From assembly GCA_913774725.1 (NCBI GenBank), contig CAJYIG010000220.1, positions 1 through 5,933 of the forward strand: a stretch of DNA of 5,933 nt, in the 5' to 3' direction. The notes beneath the pieces were generated by a model that was not told the origin of the DNA, did not search any database, and worked only from the letters and a program-made list of their open reading frames with translations. Below, piece after piece: positions 1-5,517 of this stretch. Origin of the DNA: an uncultured Curtobacterium sp. GTDB taxonomy: Bacteria; Actinomycetota; Actinomycetes; Actinomycetales; Microbacteriaceae. Each line of letters starts with the position of its first letter. Position 1 is the first letter of the stretch. The position numbers and the translations under genes are program-made.

Positions 1-482
1 GTGAAGATCGTCGGGACCATGAGTCCGGCGAGGAACACCCCGAAGACCTTGTCGCGCCCTGGCCAGCGCAGCCGGGCGAAGGCGTAGGCGGCTCCGGCGG
101 AGAAGAACACCTGCCCGACCGTGATCATCGTCGCGGTGAGGACCGAGTTGAGCAGGTACTGCCAGAAGTTGATCGCCGCGCCGGAGCCGCCCTGCGCGAG
201 GGCCTCCTCGGTGGACTGCAGGCCGAAGACCCGCTCGAACCCTCCCAGACTGAAGCCGGTCGGCAGCAGTGAGGTGGGATCGGCGGAGATCGCGCCGTTC
301 GACGACAGCGCCGTGCGGAGGATCCAGTAGAAGGGGAACAGGGTCACGACGATCACGGCGATCATCGCGGTCCAGGCGAGCACCCGTCCGACCGAGGGCT
401 TCGGACGCGGGGGCTTCGCTCCGCGGGTGGTGAGGGCGCGCGTGGTGGTGGGTTCGACCACCGGGGGCAGGGTGCTGGTCAT
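1..482 (-). CDS. Carbohydrate ABC transporter permease, MalG type (partial, 3' end outside window)
   Basis: One of the two membrane-spanning subunits of a binding-protein-dependent sugar importer. The minus strand from the ATG at 482 stays open for 160 codons to the window edge, so only the N-terminal half is present. Residues 1-32 are a Pro/Thr/Arg-rich cytoplasmic tail. A first membrane helix spans about 36-57 and contains the LFPFYWILRTAL stretch typical of MalG-type permeases. A periplasm-facing segment follows (about 58-107), then helices at about 110-134 and from 146 onward. The sequence NFWQYLLNSV followed by AYAFARLRWPGRD and GLMVPTIF is characteristic of the family. The ATPase-contacting EAA loop lies beyond the window and cannot be checked. 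A possible ribosome site GGAAG (complement of 493-497) precedes the ATG by 10 nt. It starts 32 nt after the MalF-type stop codon, so the two are almost certainly co-transcribed. The sugar cannot be inferred. Confidence 0.93.
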   Translation of the reverse strand, partial: MTSTLPPVVEPTTTRALTTRGAKPPRPKPSVGRVLAWTAMIAVIVVTLFPFYWILRTALSSNGAISADPTSLLPTGFSLGGFERVFGLQSTEEALAQGGSGAAINFWQYLLNSVLTATMITVGQVFFSAGAAYAFARLRWPGRDKVFGVFLAGLMVPTIF

Positions 483-514
483 CGTCGACTCGCTTCCGGT
501 TGCTTCGGTGGCCG

Positions 515-1486
515 TCAGTCCAGGTCGCTCTCGCCGGAGCGCGAGAGTCGGTACTGGATGATCGTGATGATGCTCAGGACGACGAGGAGTGCCACCGAGA
601 CGGCGGACGCGTACCCGAACTGGAACCGGCCGAAGGCCAGGTTGTAGATGTAGTTCTGCACGACGTTCGTCGCGTTCGCCGGACCGCCCTGGGTGGTGAT
701 CGCGACCGTGTCGAACACCTGGAACGACCCGATGATCGTGATGATCAGGACGAGCGACAGGATCGGGCGGAGCAGGGGCACCGTGATGCGCCAGAACATC
801 TTCCACTCGCTCGCGCCGTCGATGCGGCCGGCCTCGTAGACGCTCTCGGGCAGTGCCTGGAGGCCGGCGAAGATGAGGAGCGCGGTGTACCCGACGTTCC
901 GCCAGACGTTGATGAACGCGATGGTCGGGATGCCCCAGACGTCGCTCTGCAGGAACGGGATGCGGCCGACCCCGATCGCGGACAGGATCTCGTTGCCGAT
1001 GCCGAGCTGCGTGTCGAGGATCCAGAGCCAGATGAGCGCCGCGACGACGTTCGACACCAGGTAGGGCGCGAGCACGATGCCCCGCACGAAGGTCGACTGC
1101 GTGAGCCGGTGCATCATGACGGCGATGAACAGCGCCAGGACCGTCTGGAAGCCGATGTTCAGCACCACGTACTCGACCGTGACGGCCATCGAGTTCCAGA
1201 AGATCGAGTCCTGGACCAGGCGCTCGTAGTTCTGCAGGCCCGTGAAGACCGGTGGGGTGAGCAGGTTGTACGTGGTGAAGCTGAGCCAGATGCCCCGGAT
1301 CGTCGGCCAGAGCAGGAAGACCGCGAAGCCGACCGACGCGGGGGCGATGAACACGAGCGCGAGCCACAGGTCGTTCCGCCGGCGGCGGCGTGGCGTGGTG
1401 GTCCGGGCACGTGCCGGGTCGGCGCTCCGTGCGGTCCGTGGTGGTGCCGTCACCAGGGGTGACGACAGTGGGCTCTCGGTGGCCAT
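515..1486 (-). CDS. Carbohydrate ABC transporter permease, MalF type
   Basis: Inner-membrane permease subunit of a sugar ABC importer, partner of the MalG-type protein encoded next. It has 323 residues, a normal length for single-domain MalF/UgpA-like permeases that lack the large periplasmic loop of E. coli MalF. A basic Pro/Arg-rich N-terminal tail (1-39) is followed by six predicted membrane helices at about 40-62, 104-126, 137-157, 185-208, 239-259 and 293-312. The EAA loop that docks onto the ATPase is clear at 218-237, running from EAGRIDGA to the ITVP ending (E218, D223, G224, P237). The ATG at 1486 is chosen because AAGGAG (complement of 1492-1497) lies 5 nt upstream. It is the first gene of the leftward operon and is divergent from the oxidoreductase gene. 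Importer operons often place the solute-binding protein first; here it is absent and may lie further left. Confidence 0.96.
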   Translation of the reverse strand: MATESPLSSPLVTAPPRTARSADPARARTTTPRRRRRNDLWLALVFIAPASVGFAVFLLWPTIRGIWLSFTTYNLLTPPVFTGLQNYERLVQDSIFWNSMAVTVEYVVLNIGFQTVLALFIAVMMHRLTQSTFVRGIVLAPYLVSNVVAALIWLWILDTQLGIGNEILSAIGVGRIPFLQSDVWGIPTIAFINVWRNVGYTALLIFAGLQALPESVYEAGRIDGASEWKMFWRITVPLLRPILSLVLIITIIGSFQVFDTVAITTQGGPANATNVVQNYIYNLAFGRFQFGYASAVSVALLVVLSIITIIQYRLSRSGESDLD

Positions 1487-1535
1487 CGCGACTCCTTCGT
1501 CTGCGGTGGACTGACGTCGGCAGTCCGTGGCCGGG

Positions 1536-1564
1536 AATCTACACGTGGGGACTCGACGTCACAA
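1536..1564 (-). promoter_or_regulatory. Probable sigma-70-type promoter of the permease operon
   Basis: Read on the minus strand, TTGTGA (complement of 1559-1564) is followed after exactly 17 nt by TAGATT (complement of 1536-1541). Each hexamer matches the consensus at four of six positions and the spacing is ideal. Transcription would begin near 1529, leaving about a 43-nt leader before the ATG at 1486. A CACGTG core (1542-1547) sits in the spacer directly against the -10 element, a position where a bound repressor would block RNA polymerase. This is inferred from sequence only. Confidence 0.5.
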
Positions 1565-1606
1565 GCATCGATTTGTGGCGCGCTCCAAGGGGTTGTCACG
1601 TGTAGA
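1538..1606. repeat. 10-bp perfect inverted repeat, probable pair of operators for the LacI-family repressor
   Basis: TCTACACGTG at 1538-1547 is repeated in exact reverse complement as CACGTGTAGA at 1597-1606. Each arm contains a CACGTG palindrome with a central CpG, and the two centres (1544.5 and 1599.5) are 55 bp apart, about five helical turns. LacI-family proteins bind even palindromes with a central CpG, opened by a hinge-helix leucine that the repressor encoded at 3017-4030 has. Each arm is perfect on the side facing its own transcription unit (TGTAGA) and degenerate on the other side, so TCTACACGTGTAGA is a plausible ideal operator. A weaker repeat, CACAA at 1560-1564 and TTGTG at 1573-1577, lies between the arms. 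Binding by this repressor is inferred. Confidence 0.5.
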
Positions 1607-1621
1607 ACGCTGTGGCAGGCT
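1593..1621 (+). promoter_or_regulatory. Candidate promoter for the oxidoreductase gene
   Basis: TTGTCA at 1593-1598 matches five of six bases of a -35 element, but the hexamer 17 nt downstream (CAGGCT, 1616-1621) is a poor -10. The alternative is TAGAAC at 1603-1608 as the -10, mirroring the TAGATT of the opposite promoter, but then no good -35 is present (GCGCTC at 1580-1585). In either case the CACGTGTAGA arm at 1597-1606 overlaps the core promoter. The leader to the ATG at 1686 would be about 60-70 nt. The sequence alone does not decide between the two. Confidence 0.35.
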
Positions 1622-1685
1622 GGGCCGCGATCGCGACGGAGCGACCTGCTCGGCGACACGTCCCCCCCACCTCGGAAGGTCACTG

Positions 1686-2918
1686 ATGATCAGCATCGGA
1701 ATGGTCGGAGCCGGCCAGTTCGCGCCCCAGTTCGCCAAGCTCTTCAAGATCCACCCGGACGTCGACCGGGTGGTCGTCACCGACGTCGTCGAGGGGCGCG
1801 CCGAGGACCTCGTCGCCGCTCAGCACCTCGACGGCACGCTCGAGGACTTCGACGCCGTCCTCGCCTCGGACGTCGACGCCGTCGCGATCTTCACGCAGCG
1901 GTGGACGCACGGCCCGCTCGTCGTCCGCGCCCTCCGGGCCGGCAAGCACGTCTACTCCGCCGTGCCGATGGCGATCACGGAGGACGAGATCGCCGCGATC
2001 ATCGAAGCCGTCCGCGAGACCGGGCTGACCTACATGATGGGCGAGACGAGCCACTACAACCCCGCCACCGTCTTCGCGCGGAAGCGGGTCGCCGAGGGCG
2101 CCTTCGGCCGGCTGTTCTACGCCGAGGGCGACTACGTCCACGACATGGACCTCGGCTTCTACGCCGCCTACCAGTACAGCGGCGGCGAGCAGTGGAAGCG
2201 CACCGCGAGCTACCCGCCCATGCTCTACCCGACGCACTCGGTCGGTGGTGTCCTCGGCGCGATCCCCGGGCACGCGGTCAGCGTCAGCTGCATCGGCGTC
2301 AAGGACGACCGCGACGACGGGGTCTTCGACAAGGAGGTCAGCCAGTTCGACAACGACTTCTCGAACGCGACCGCCCTCTTCGAGCTCGACAACGGCGGCG
2401 TCGTCCGGATCAACGAGATGCGCCGGGTCGGCTACCCGTCGCACCTCCGCGAGTCCCGCTTCCGGTACTTCGGCACCGAGGCGAGCTTCGAGCAGCTCGC
2501 CACCGTCAGCGTGTGGCAGGACAAGGAGGCCGTGCACGACGTCAGCGACCAGATCGACACCCGCCCGACGATGGAGCTCGACGACCCGCGTCTCGCCGAC
2601 GTCGACCCGGCCCTCCGCGACGCGTTCGTCTCCGGCTACGCCCCGGTGCACGACGTCGACCGGCTGCCCGCCGAGTTCGACGGGGTGCCGACCGGACACG
2701 AGGGCAGCCACCACTTCCTGGTCGACGACTTCGTCCGCGCGGTCGTCGACGGGACGCTGCCCCCGGTGAACGCCTGGGTCGCCGCGCGGTACACGCTGCC
2801 CGGCATCGTCGCGCACCGCTCGGCCCTGCAGGGCGGCGTCCGGCTCCCGGTGCCGGACCACGGGGACGCACCCGAACCCGTCACCAGCACCGTCTCGTCT
2901 AGGATCGCGAGCGAGTAA
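1686..2918 (+). CDS. Gfo/Idh/MocA-family NAD(P)-binding protein, possibly a GH109-like NAD-dependent glycosidase
   Basis: Cytoplasmic enzyme of 410 residues with no signal peptide, expected to act on the imported sugar. An N-terminal Rossmann fold carries GMVGAG (5-10); the second half is the alpha/beta Gfo/Idh/MocA domain, ending in a conserved segment with GHEGSHHFLVDDF (337-349) and NAWVAARYTLPGI (362-374). The dehydrogenase motif EKP after AGKHV is replaced by SAVP (91-94), so the usual catalytic lysine is missing. From memory, E120, Y150, Y181 and H184 (in GETSHYNP, GDYVHD and LYPTHS) align in order and spacing with GH109 active-site residues, which would suggest an NAD-dependent glycosidase rather than a plain dehydrogenase; this is an inference. 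The frame is open upstream to 1527, but the ATG at 1686 has GGAAGG (1674-1679) 6 nt ahead and begins right at the Rossmann strand. It is divergent from the permeases and followed by the repressor gene. The substrate is unknown. Confidence 0.9.
   Translation: MISIGMVGAGQFAPQFAKLFKIHPDVDRVVVTDVVEGRAEDLVAAQHLDGTLEDFDAVLASDVDAVAIFTQRWTHGPLVVRALRAGKHVYSAVPMAITEDEIAAIIEAVRETGLTYMMGETSHYNPATVFARKRVAEGAFGRLFYAEGDYVHDMDLGFYAAYQYSGGEQWKRTASYPPMLYPTHSVGGVLGAIPGHAVSVSCIGVKDDRDDGVFDKEVSQFDNDFSNATALFELDNGGVVRINEMRRVGYPSHLRESRFRYFGTEASFEQLATVSVWQDKEAVHDVSDQIDTRPTMELDDPRLADVDPALRDAFVSGYAPVHDVDRLPAEFDGVPTGHEGSHHFLVDDFVRAVVDGTLPPVNAWVAARYTLPGIVAHRSALQGGVRLPVPDHGDAPEPVTSTVSSRIASE
2900..2905 (+). promoter_or_regulatory. 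Weak candidate -10 element for the repressor gene
   Basis: TAGGAT, a hexamer often seen as a -10 in actinobacteria, lies inside the last codons of the oxidoreductase gene. No convincing -35 is found 16-18 nt upstream. If used, transcription would start near 2912 and the hairpin at 2935-2968 would lie in the leader of the repressor mRNA. Offered only because no better promoter is visible before the repressor gene. Confidence 0.2.
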
Positions 2919-2934
2919 CCCGCCTCGTGCGGCC

Positions 2935-2968
2935 CGGCCCGGCCCCGTCCCGCGACGGAGCCGGGCCG
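2935..2968 (+). terminator. Strong GC-rich hairpin between oxidoreductase and repressor genes
   Basis: Arms 2935-2949 and 2954-2968 pair at 14 of 15 positions (one C/A mismatch, 2944 with 2959) around a 4-nt loop, CCGC. It begins 17 nt after the oxidoreductase stop codon. There is no T-tract after it, which is common for actinobacterial terminators but also leaves other roles open: a partial terminator lowering expression of the repressor, or an mRNA 3'-end stabiliser. Confidence 0.55.
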
Positions 2969-2988
2969 CTCCTGTCGGCCCGAGTGGT

Positions 2989-3004
2989 CGACCGACCGAC
3001 CGAC
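2989..3004 (+). repeat. Four tandem copies of CGAC just upstream of the repressor ribosome site
   Basis: CGAC is repeated four times without interruption at 2989-3004, directly before the GAAGGT ribosome-binding sequence (3005-3010) of the LacI-family gene. A change in copy number would alter the leader without touching the reading frame. It may be chance in GC-rich DNA. Confidence 0.5.
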
Positions 3005-3016
3005 GAAGGTGATCCC

Positions 3017-4030
3017 GTGAGCGTGCCGACCAACCCGAGGGCGGTCACCCGCGCGGACGTCGCCCGGTACGCGGGCGTGAGCACCTCGGTCGTCAGCTAC
3101 GTCGTACACGACGGGCCGCGCCCGGTCGCTGCCGACACGGCTGCACGGGTGCGCGAGGCGATCCGGGTCCTCGGCTACCGACCGAACGCGAGCGCCCAGG
3201 CGCTCCGGACCGGCTCGTCGAAGATGCTCGGCCTGATCGTGCCCGAGCTCGACAACCCCTTCTGGTCGGAGCTCGCGGTGGCCGTCACGCACGCCGCAGC
3301 CGCCCGGGGGTACGACGTCCTGATCGCGAACAGCGACGGCGACGCCCAGCAGGAGCGGGAGCGACTCCGCACCCTCTCCGCCCGCCAGGTCGACGGCATC
3401 ATCGTGACGAGCATCATGACGCACCCGGACCTGTCGTCGACGACCGACCCCGGCATCCCGATGGTGCTGCTCAACACCTTCTTCGAGGTGCCCGAGTACG
3501 CGAGCATCGGCGTGGACGCCCTGCGCGGCGCCCGCGAGGGCACGCAGCACCTCATCGACCACGGCTACCGGGAGATCGGGCTCGTCATGGGGCACACCGG
3601 CTCGATGGAACTCCGCGAGCAGGGGTGGATGCAGGCCCTCCGAGCCGCCGGGCTGCCGGACGGTCCGATCGTCCGCTGCTCGTTCGACCGCGCCGGCGGC
3701 TACGAGGCGGGCCTGCGGATGTTCGACGGCGGCGCCGGACCACGGGCGGTGTTCGTCAGCTCCGACCTGCAGGCCGTCGGGCTCCTGCGTGCGCTGTACG
3801 AACTCGGGCTCCGTGCGCCGGACGACGTCGCCGTGGTGTCGTTCGACGGCGTGGCCGAGGCGGACTACACGAACCCGCAGCTCACCGTCGTCCGGCAGCC
3901 CGTCGAGGCGATGGCTGCGGCCGCGGTCGACCGGGTGCTCGCACGGGAGGACCCCGACGCCCACCACCTCGACCTGGTGCCGGCGGAACTCGTGCTCGGC
4001 GCGAGCTGCGGCTGCGACGTGCGGCGCTGA
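3017..4030 (+). CDS. LacI-family transcriptional repressor
   Basis: DNA-binding repressor of 337 residues, the usual length for the family, probably controlling the divergent sugar locus. The N-terminal helix-turn-helix is at about 11-31 (TRADVARYAGVS, then STSVVSYVV as recognition helix), followed by the hinge helix NASAQALRTG (57-66), whose L63 corresponds to the leucine that opens the central CpG of the operator. The periplasmic-binding-protein-like effector domain begins at LGLIVPELDNPF (71-82); MELREQGW (197-204) and VVSFDGVAEADY (273-284) supply the R200 and D277 typical of sugar contacts. At the positions of LacI Tyr17, Gln18 and Arg22 it has T23, S24 and Y28, so its operator should differ from classical LacI sites. 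The GTG at 3017 is preferred over an open GTG at 2927 because GAAGGT precedes it by 6 nt and the protein then starts just before the HTH. The C-terminus has the cysteine pair SCGCD (330-334). The effector is unknown. Confidence 0.95.
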   Translation: MSVPTNPRAVTRADVARYAGVSTSVVSYVVHDGPRPVAADTAARVREAIRVLGYRPNASAQALRTGSSKMLGLIVPELDNPFWSELAVAVTHAAAARGYDVLIANSDGDAQQERERLRTLSARQVDGIIVTSIMTHPDLSSTTDPGIPMVLLNTFFEVPEYASIGVDALRGAREGTQHLIDHGYREIGLVMGHTGSMELREQGWMQALRAAGLPDGPIVRCSFDRAGGYEAGLRMFDGGAGPRAVFVSSDLQAVGLLRALYELGLRAPDDVAVVSFDGVAEADYTNPQLTVVRQPVEAMAAAAVDRVLAREDPDAHHLDLVPAELVLGASCGCDVRR

Positions 4031-4033
4031 TGT

Positions 4034-4048
4034 TCTACAGCATGTAGA
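4034..4048. promoter_or_regulatory. Perfect 15-bp palindrome, probable operator overlapping a promoter of the PepSY gene
   Basis: TCTACA (4034-4039) and TGTAGA (4043-4048) are exact reverse complements separated by GCA, starting 4 nt after the repressor stop codon. The core TACA-N3-TGTA resembles the TACA/TGTA dyads bound by BlaI/CopY-type repressors (CopY boxes use a 2-nt spacer), although no such regulator gene is in the window. TAGAGT at 4045-4050 could be the -10 of the downstream gene, without a good -35. The half-site TCTACA is also the outer part of the repeats at 1538 and 1601, so cross-regulation by the LacI protein is another possibility. The binding protein is unknown. Confidence 0.45.
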
Positions 4049-4058
4049 GTCGGCGGTC

Positions 4059-4077
4059 GTGCGGCACGGTGCCGCAC
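4059..4077 (+). terminator. 19-bp dyad forming a hairpin after the repressor gene
   Basis: GTGCGGCAC (4059-4067) and GTGCCGCAC (4069-4077) are perfect inverted repeats around a single G. As RNA they would form a 7-bp stem with an ACGGT loop. It could terminate the repressor transcript (no T-tract follows), act as a leader hairpin for the PepSY gene, since a transcript starting from the -10 at 4045-4050 would begin near 4057, or be a second protein-binding site. It makes the possible GTG start at 4069 less likely because that codon would be buried in the stem. Confidence 0.4.
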
Positions 4078-4104
4078 ATCCGCCCGACAGGACCCCGCGC
4101 TCCG

Positions 4105-5508
4105 ATGCCCGTCACCGCCCCGCCGCCGTCCCGCGGCTGGTTCACCCAGCTCCTCCTCCGTCTGCACTTCACCGCAGGGCTCTTCGTCGGCCCGTTCGTC
4201 CTGGTGGCCGCGCTCTCCGGCGCCGTCTACGCCGTCGCACCGACCATCGAGCAGAGCGTGTACCGGCAGGAGCTCACGGCTCCCTCGACGGCGCCCGCAC
4301 TCCCCCTCGCCGATCAGGTCGCCGCCGCCGAGCGGTACGTCGCCGAGCGCCACCCGGACGACACCGTCGCCGAGGTCCGACCGGCCCCGGAGCCCGGCAC
4401 CACCACGCGCGTGATGTTCACCGAGGAAGGACTGCTCGAGTCCCAGACCCGCGCGGTGTTCGTCGACCCCGGTGACGCCGCGGTGCGCGGGGACCTGCCG
4501 GTGTACGGCACGTCGGGCTCGCTCCCCTTCCGCACGTGGATCAGCACCGTGCACCGCAGCCTGTTCCTCGGCGACGTCGGACGGCTCTACAGCGAGACCG
4601 CGGCCTCGTGGCTCGGCATCGTGTCCCTGGCCGGCATCGGGCTGTGGGCGTTCCGCGTCCGACGAGCCCGTCGGAAGCGCGACCTCGTGCTGCCGGACAA
4701 CCGGGTGACCGGGTACCGACGGACGTTCTCGTGGCACGCGGCGACGGGCGCATGGGTGCTCCTCGGCGCACTGTTCCTGTCGGCCACGGGCATCACCTGG
4801 TCGCACTTCGCGGGCGACAACGTCAGCACGCTCCGCTCGGCGCTCAGCTGGCAGGCGCCGACGGTCGACACCGCACTCGACGGCTCGTCGGCGTCGGCGT
4901 CGGGCGGCGAGCACGCCGGTCACCACGGCGGCAGTGCGATGTCGATGGGCTCCTCGACGACGACGCCCGAGCAGTTCGACCAGGTGCTCGCGGTCGCCCG
5001 CGACTCCGGCGTCCGTGCAGCCGAGGTCCGGATCCGCCCGCCGGCGACGGCCGGCACCGCGTGGACGGTCGAGGAGATCAAGCTCAGCTGGCCGGTCGCG
5101 ATGAACGCCGTCGCCGTGGACCCGAGCACGATGACGGCGGTGTCCGAGGTCACCTGGGCCGACTACCCGCTCATGGCGAAGGCCGCGAAGCTCGGCATCA
5201 ACACGCACATGGGGGCACTGTTCGGGCTGGCGAACCAGGTCGTGCTGCTCCTGGCGGCACTCGGGATCGCAGCGATGGTCGTGTTCGGGTACGTCATGTG
5301 GTGGCAGCGCCGACCGGCCGGTGCGCGCTTCGGTCGCGCCCCGGCAGTGGGAGCGCTGGCCCGGGCCCCGTGGTGGGGCACCGCCGCGGTGGTCGTCGTC
5401 GCCGTCGGCCTCGCACTGCTGCTGCCGGTCGTCGGGGTCACCCTGCTCGGGTTCCTGCTGGTCGACGCCCTCCTCGCCACCTCCGGTCGGCGGAGGGCCC
5501 GGCAGTAA
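4105..5508 (+). CDS. PepSY-associated transmembrane protein with a His/Met-rich loop (putative metal or heme-linked reductase)
   Basis: Polytopic membrane protein of 467 residues of the PepSY_TM (PiuB-like) family. Helices are predicted at about 21-44, 166-186, 212-232, 373-398 and 425-458 (long enough for two). Between helices 1 and 2 and between 3 and 4 lie extracytoplasmic regions of PepSY type. Conserved family histidines are visible: H21 in RLHFTAG, H150 in VHRSLFLGD, H211 in SWHAATG and H368 in NTHMGALFG. Some relatives, such as the siderophore reductase FoxB, bind heme through such residues, so electron transfer to iron or copper is a reasonable inference. The loop at 267-283 holds GGEHAGHHGG followed by AMSMG, suggesting metal binding. 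The ATG at 4105 is chosen because AGGA (4089-4092) precedes it, although the 12-nt spacing is long; an in-frame GTG at 4069 would add 12 residues but lies in a hairpin. It is probably its own unit, unrelated to the sugar genes. Confidence 0.88.
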   Translation: MPVTAPPPSRGWFTQLLLRLHFTAGLFVGPFVLVAALSGAVYAVAPTIEQSVYRQELTAPSTAPALPLADQVAAAERYVAERHPDDTVAEVRPAPEPGTTTRVMFTEEGLLESQTRAVFVDPGDAAVRGDLPVYGTSGSLPFRTWISTVHRSLFLGDVGRLYSETAASWLGIVSLAGIGLWAFRVRRARRKRDLVLPDNRVTGYRRTFSWHAATGAWVLLGALFLSATGITWSHFAGDNVSTLRSALSWQAPTVDTALDGSSASASGGEHAGHHGGSAMSMGSSTTTPEQFDQVLAVARDSGVRAAEVRIRPPATAGTAWTVEEIKLSWPVAMNAVAVDPSTMTAVSEVTWADYPLMAKAAKLGINTHMGALFGLANQVVLLLAALGIAAMVVFGYVMWWQRRPAGARFGRAPAVGALARAPWWGTAAVVVVAVGLALLLPVVGVTLLGFLLVDALLATSGRRRARQ

Positions 5509-5517
5509 CCTGACGGG

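Noticed and set aside
1408..1413. Another CACGTG hexamer inside the MalF-type gene
   Set aside because: It lacks the TCTA/TAGA flanks of the intergenic sites, lies within coding sequence, and the hexamer is expected by chance in GC-rich DNA (another occurs near 4534).
500..1462. A 320-residue plus-strand open frame opposite the MalF-type gene
   Set aside because: The product is an extremely Asp/Arg/Glu-rich chain, a reverse image of the hydrophobic helices encoded on the other strand.
1527..1685. A 53-codon upstream extension of the oxidoreductase gene
   Set aside because: The extension would translate across the promoter and operator region, has no family similarity, and a good ribosome site precedes the ATG at 1686.
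1680..2861. A 393-residue minus-strand open frame opposite the oxidoreductase gene
   Set aside because: The translation is Val/Asp/Arg/Gly-rich with no motif, as expected from the reverse frame of a GC-rich gene. The plus strand clearly encodes the Rossmann-fold enzyme.
2927..3016. A 30-codon upstream extension of the repressor gene beginning at a GTG
   Set aside because: It would translate through the hairpin and the CGAC repeats, LacI proteins normally begin just before the HTH, and GAAGGT precedes the GTG at 3017 at the right distance.
2636..3967. A 443-residue minus-strand open frame opposite the repressor gene
   Set aside because: It has no recognisable domain and runs across the intergenic hairpin and two real genes; another GC-rich shadow.
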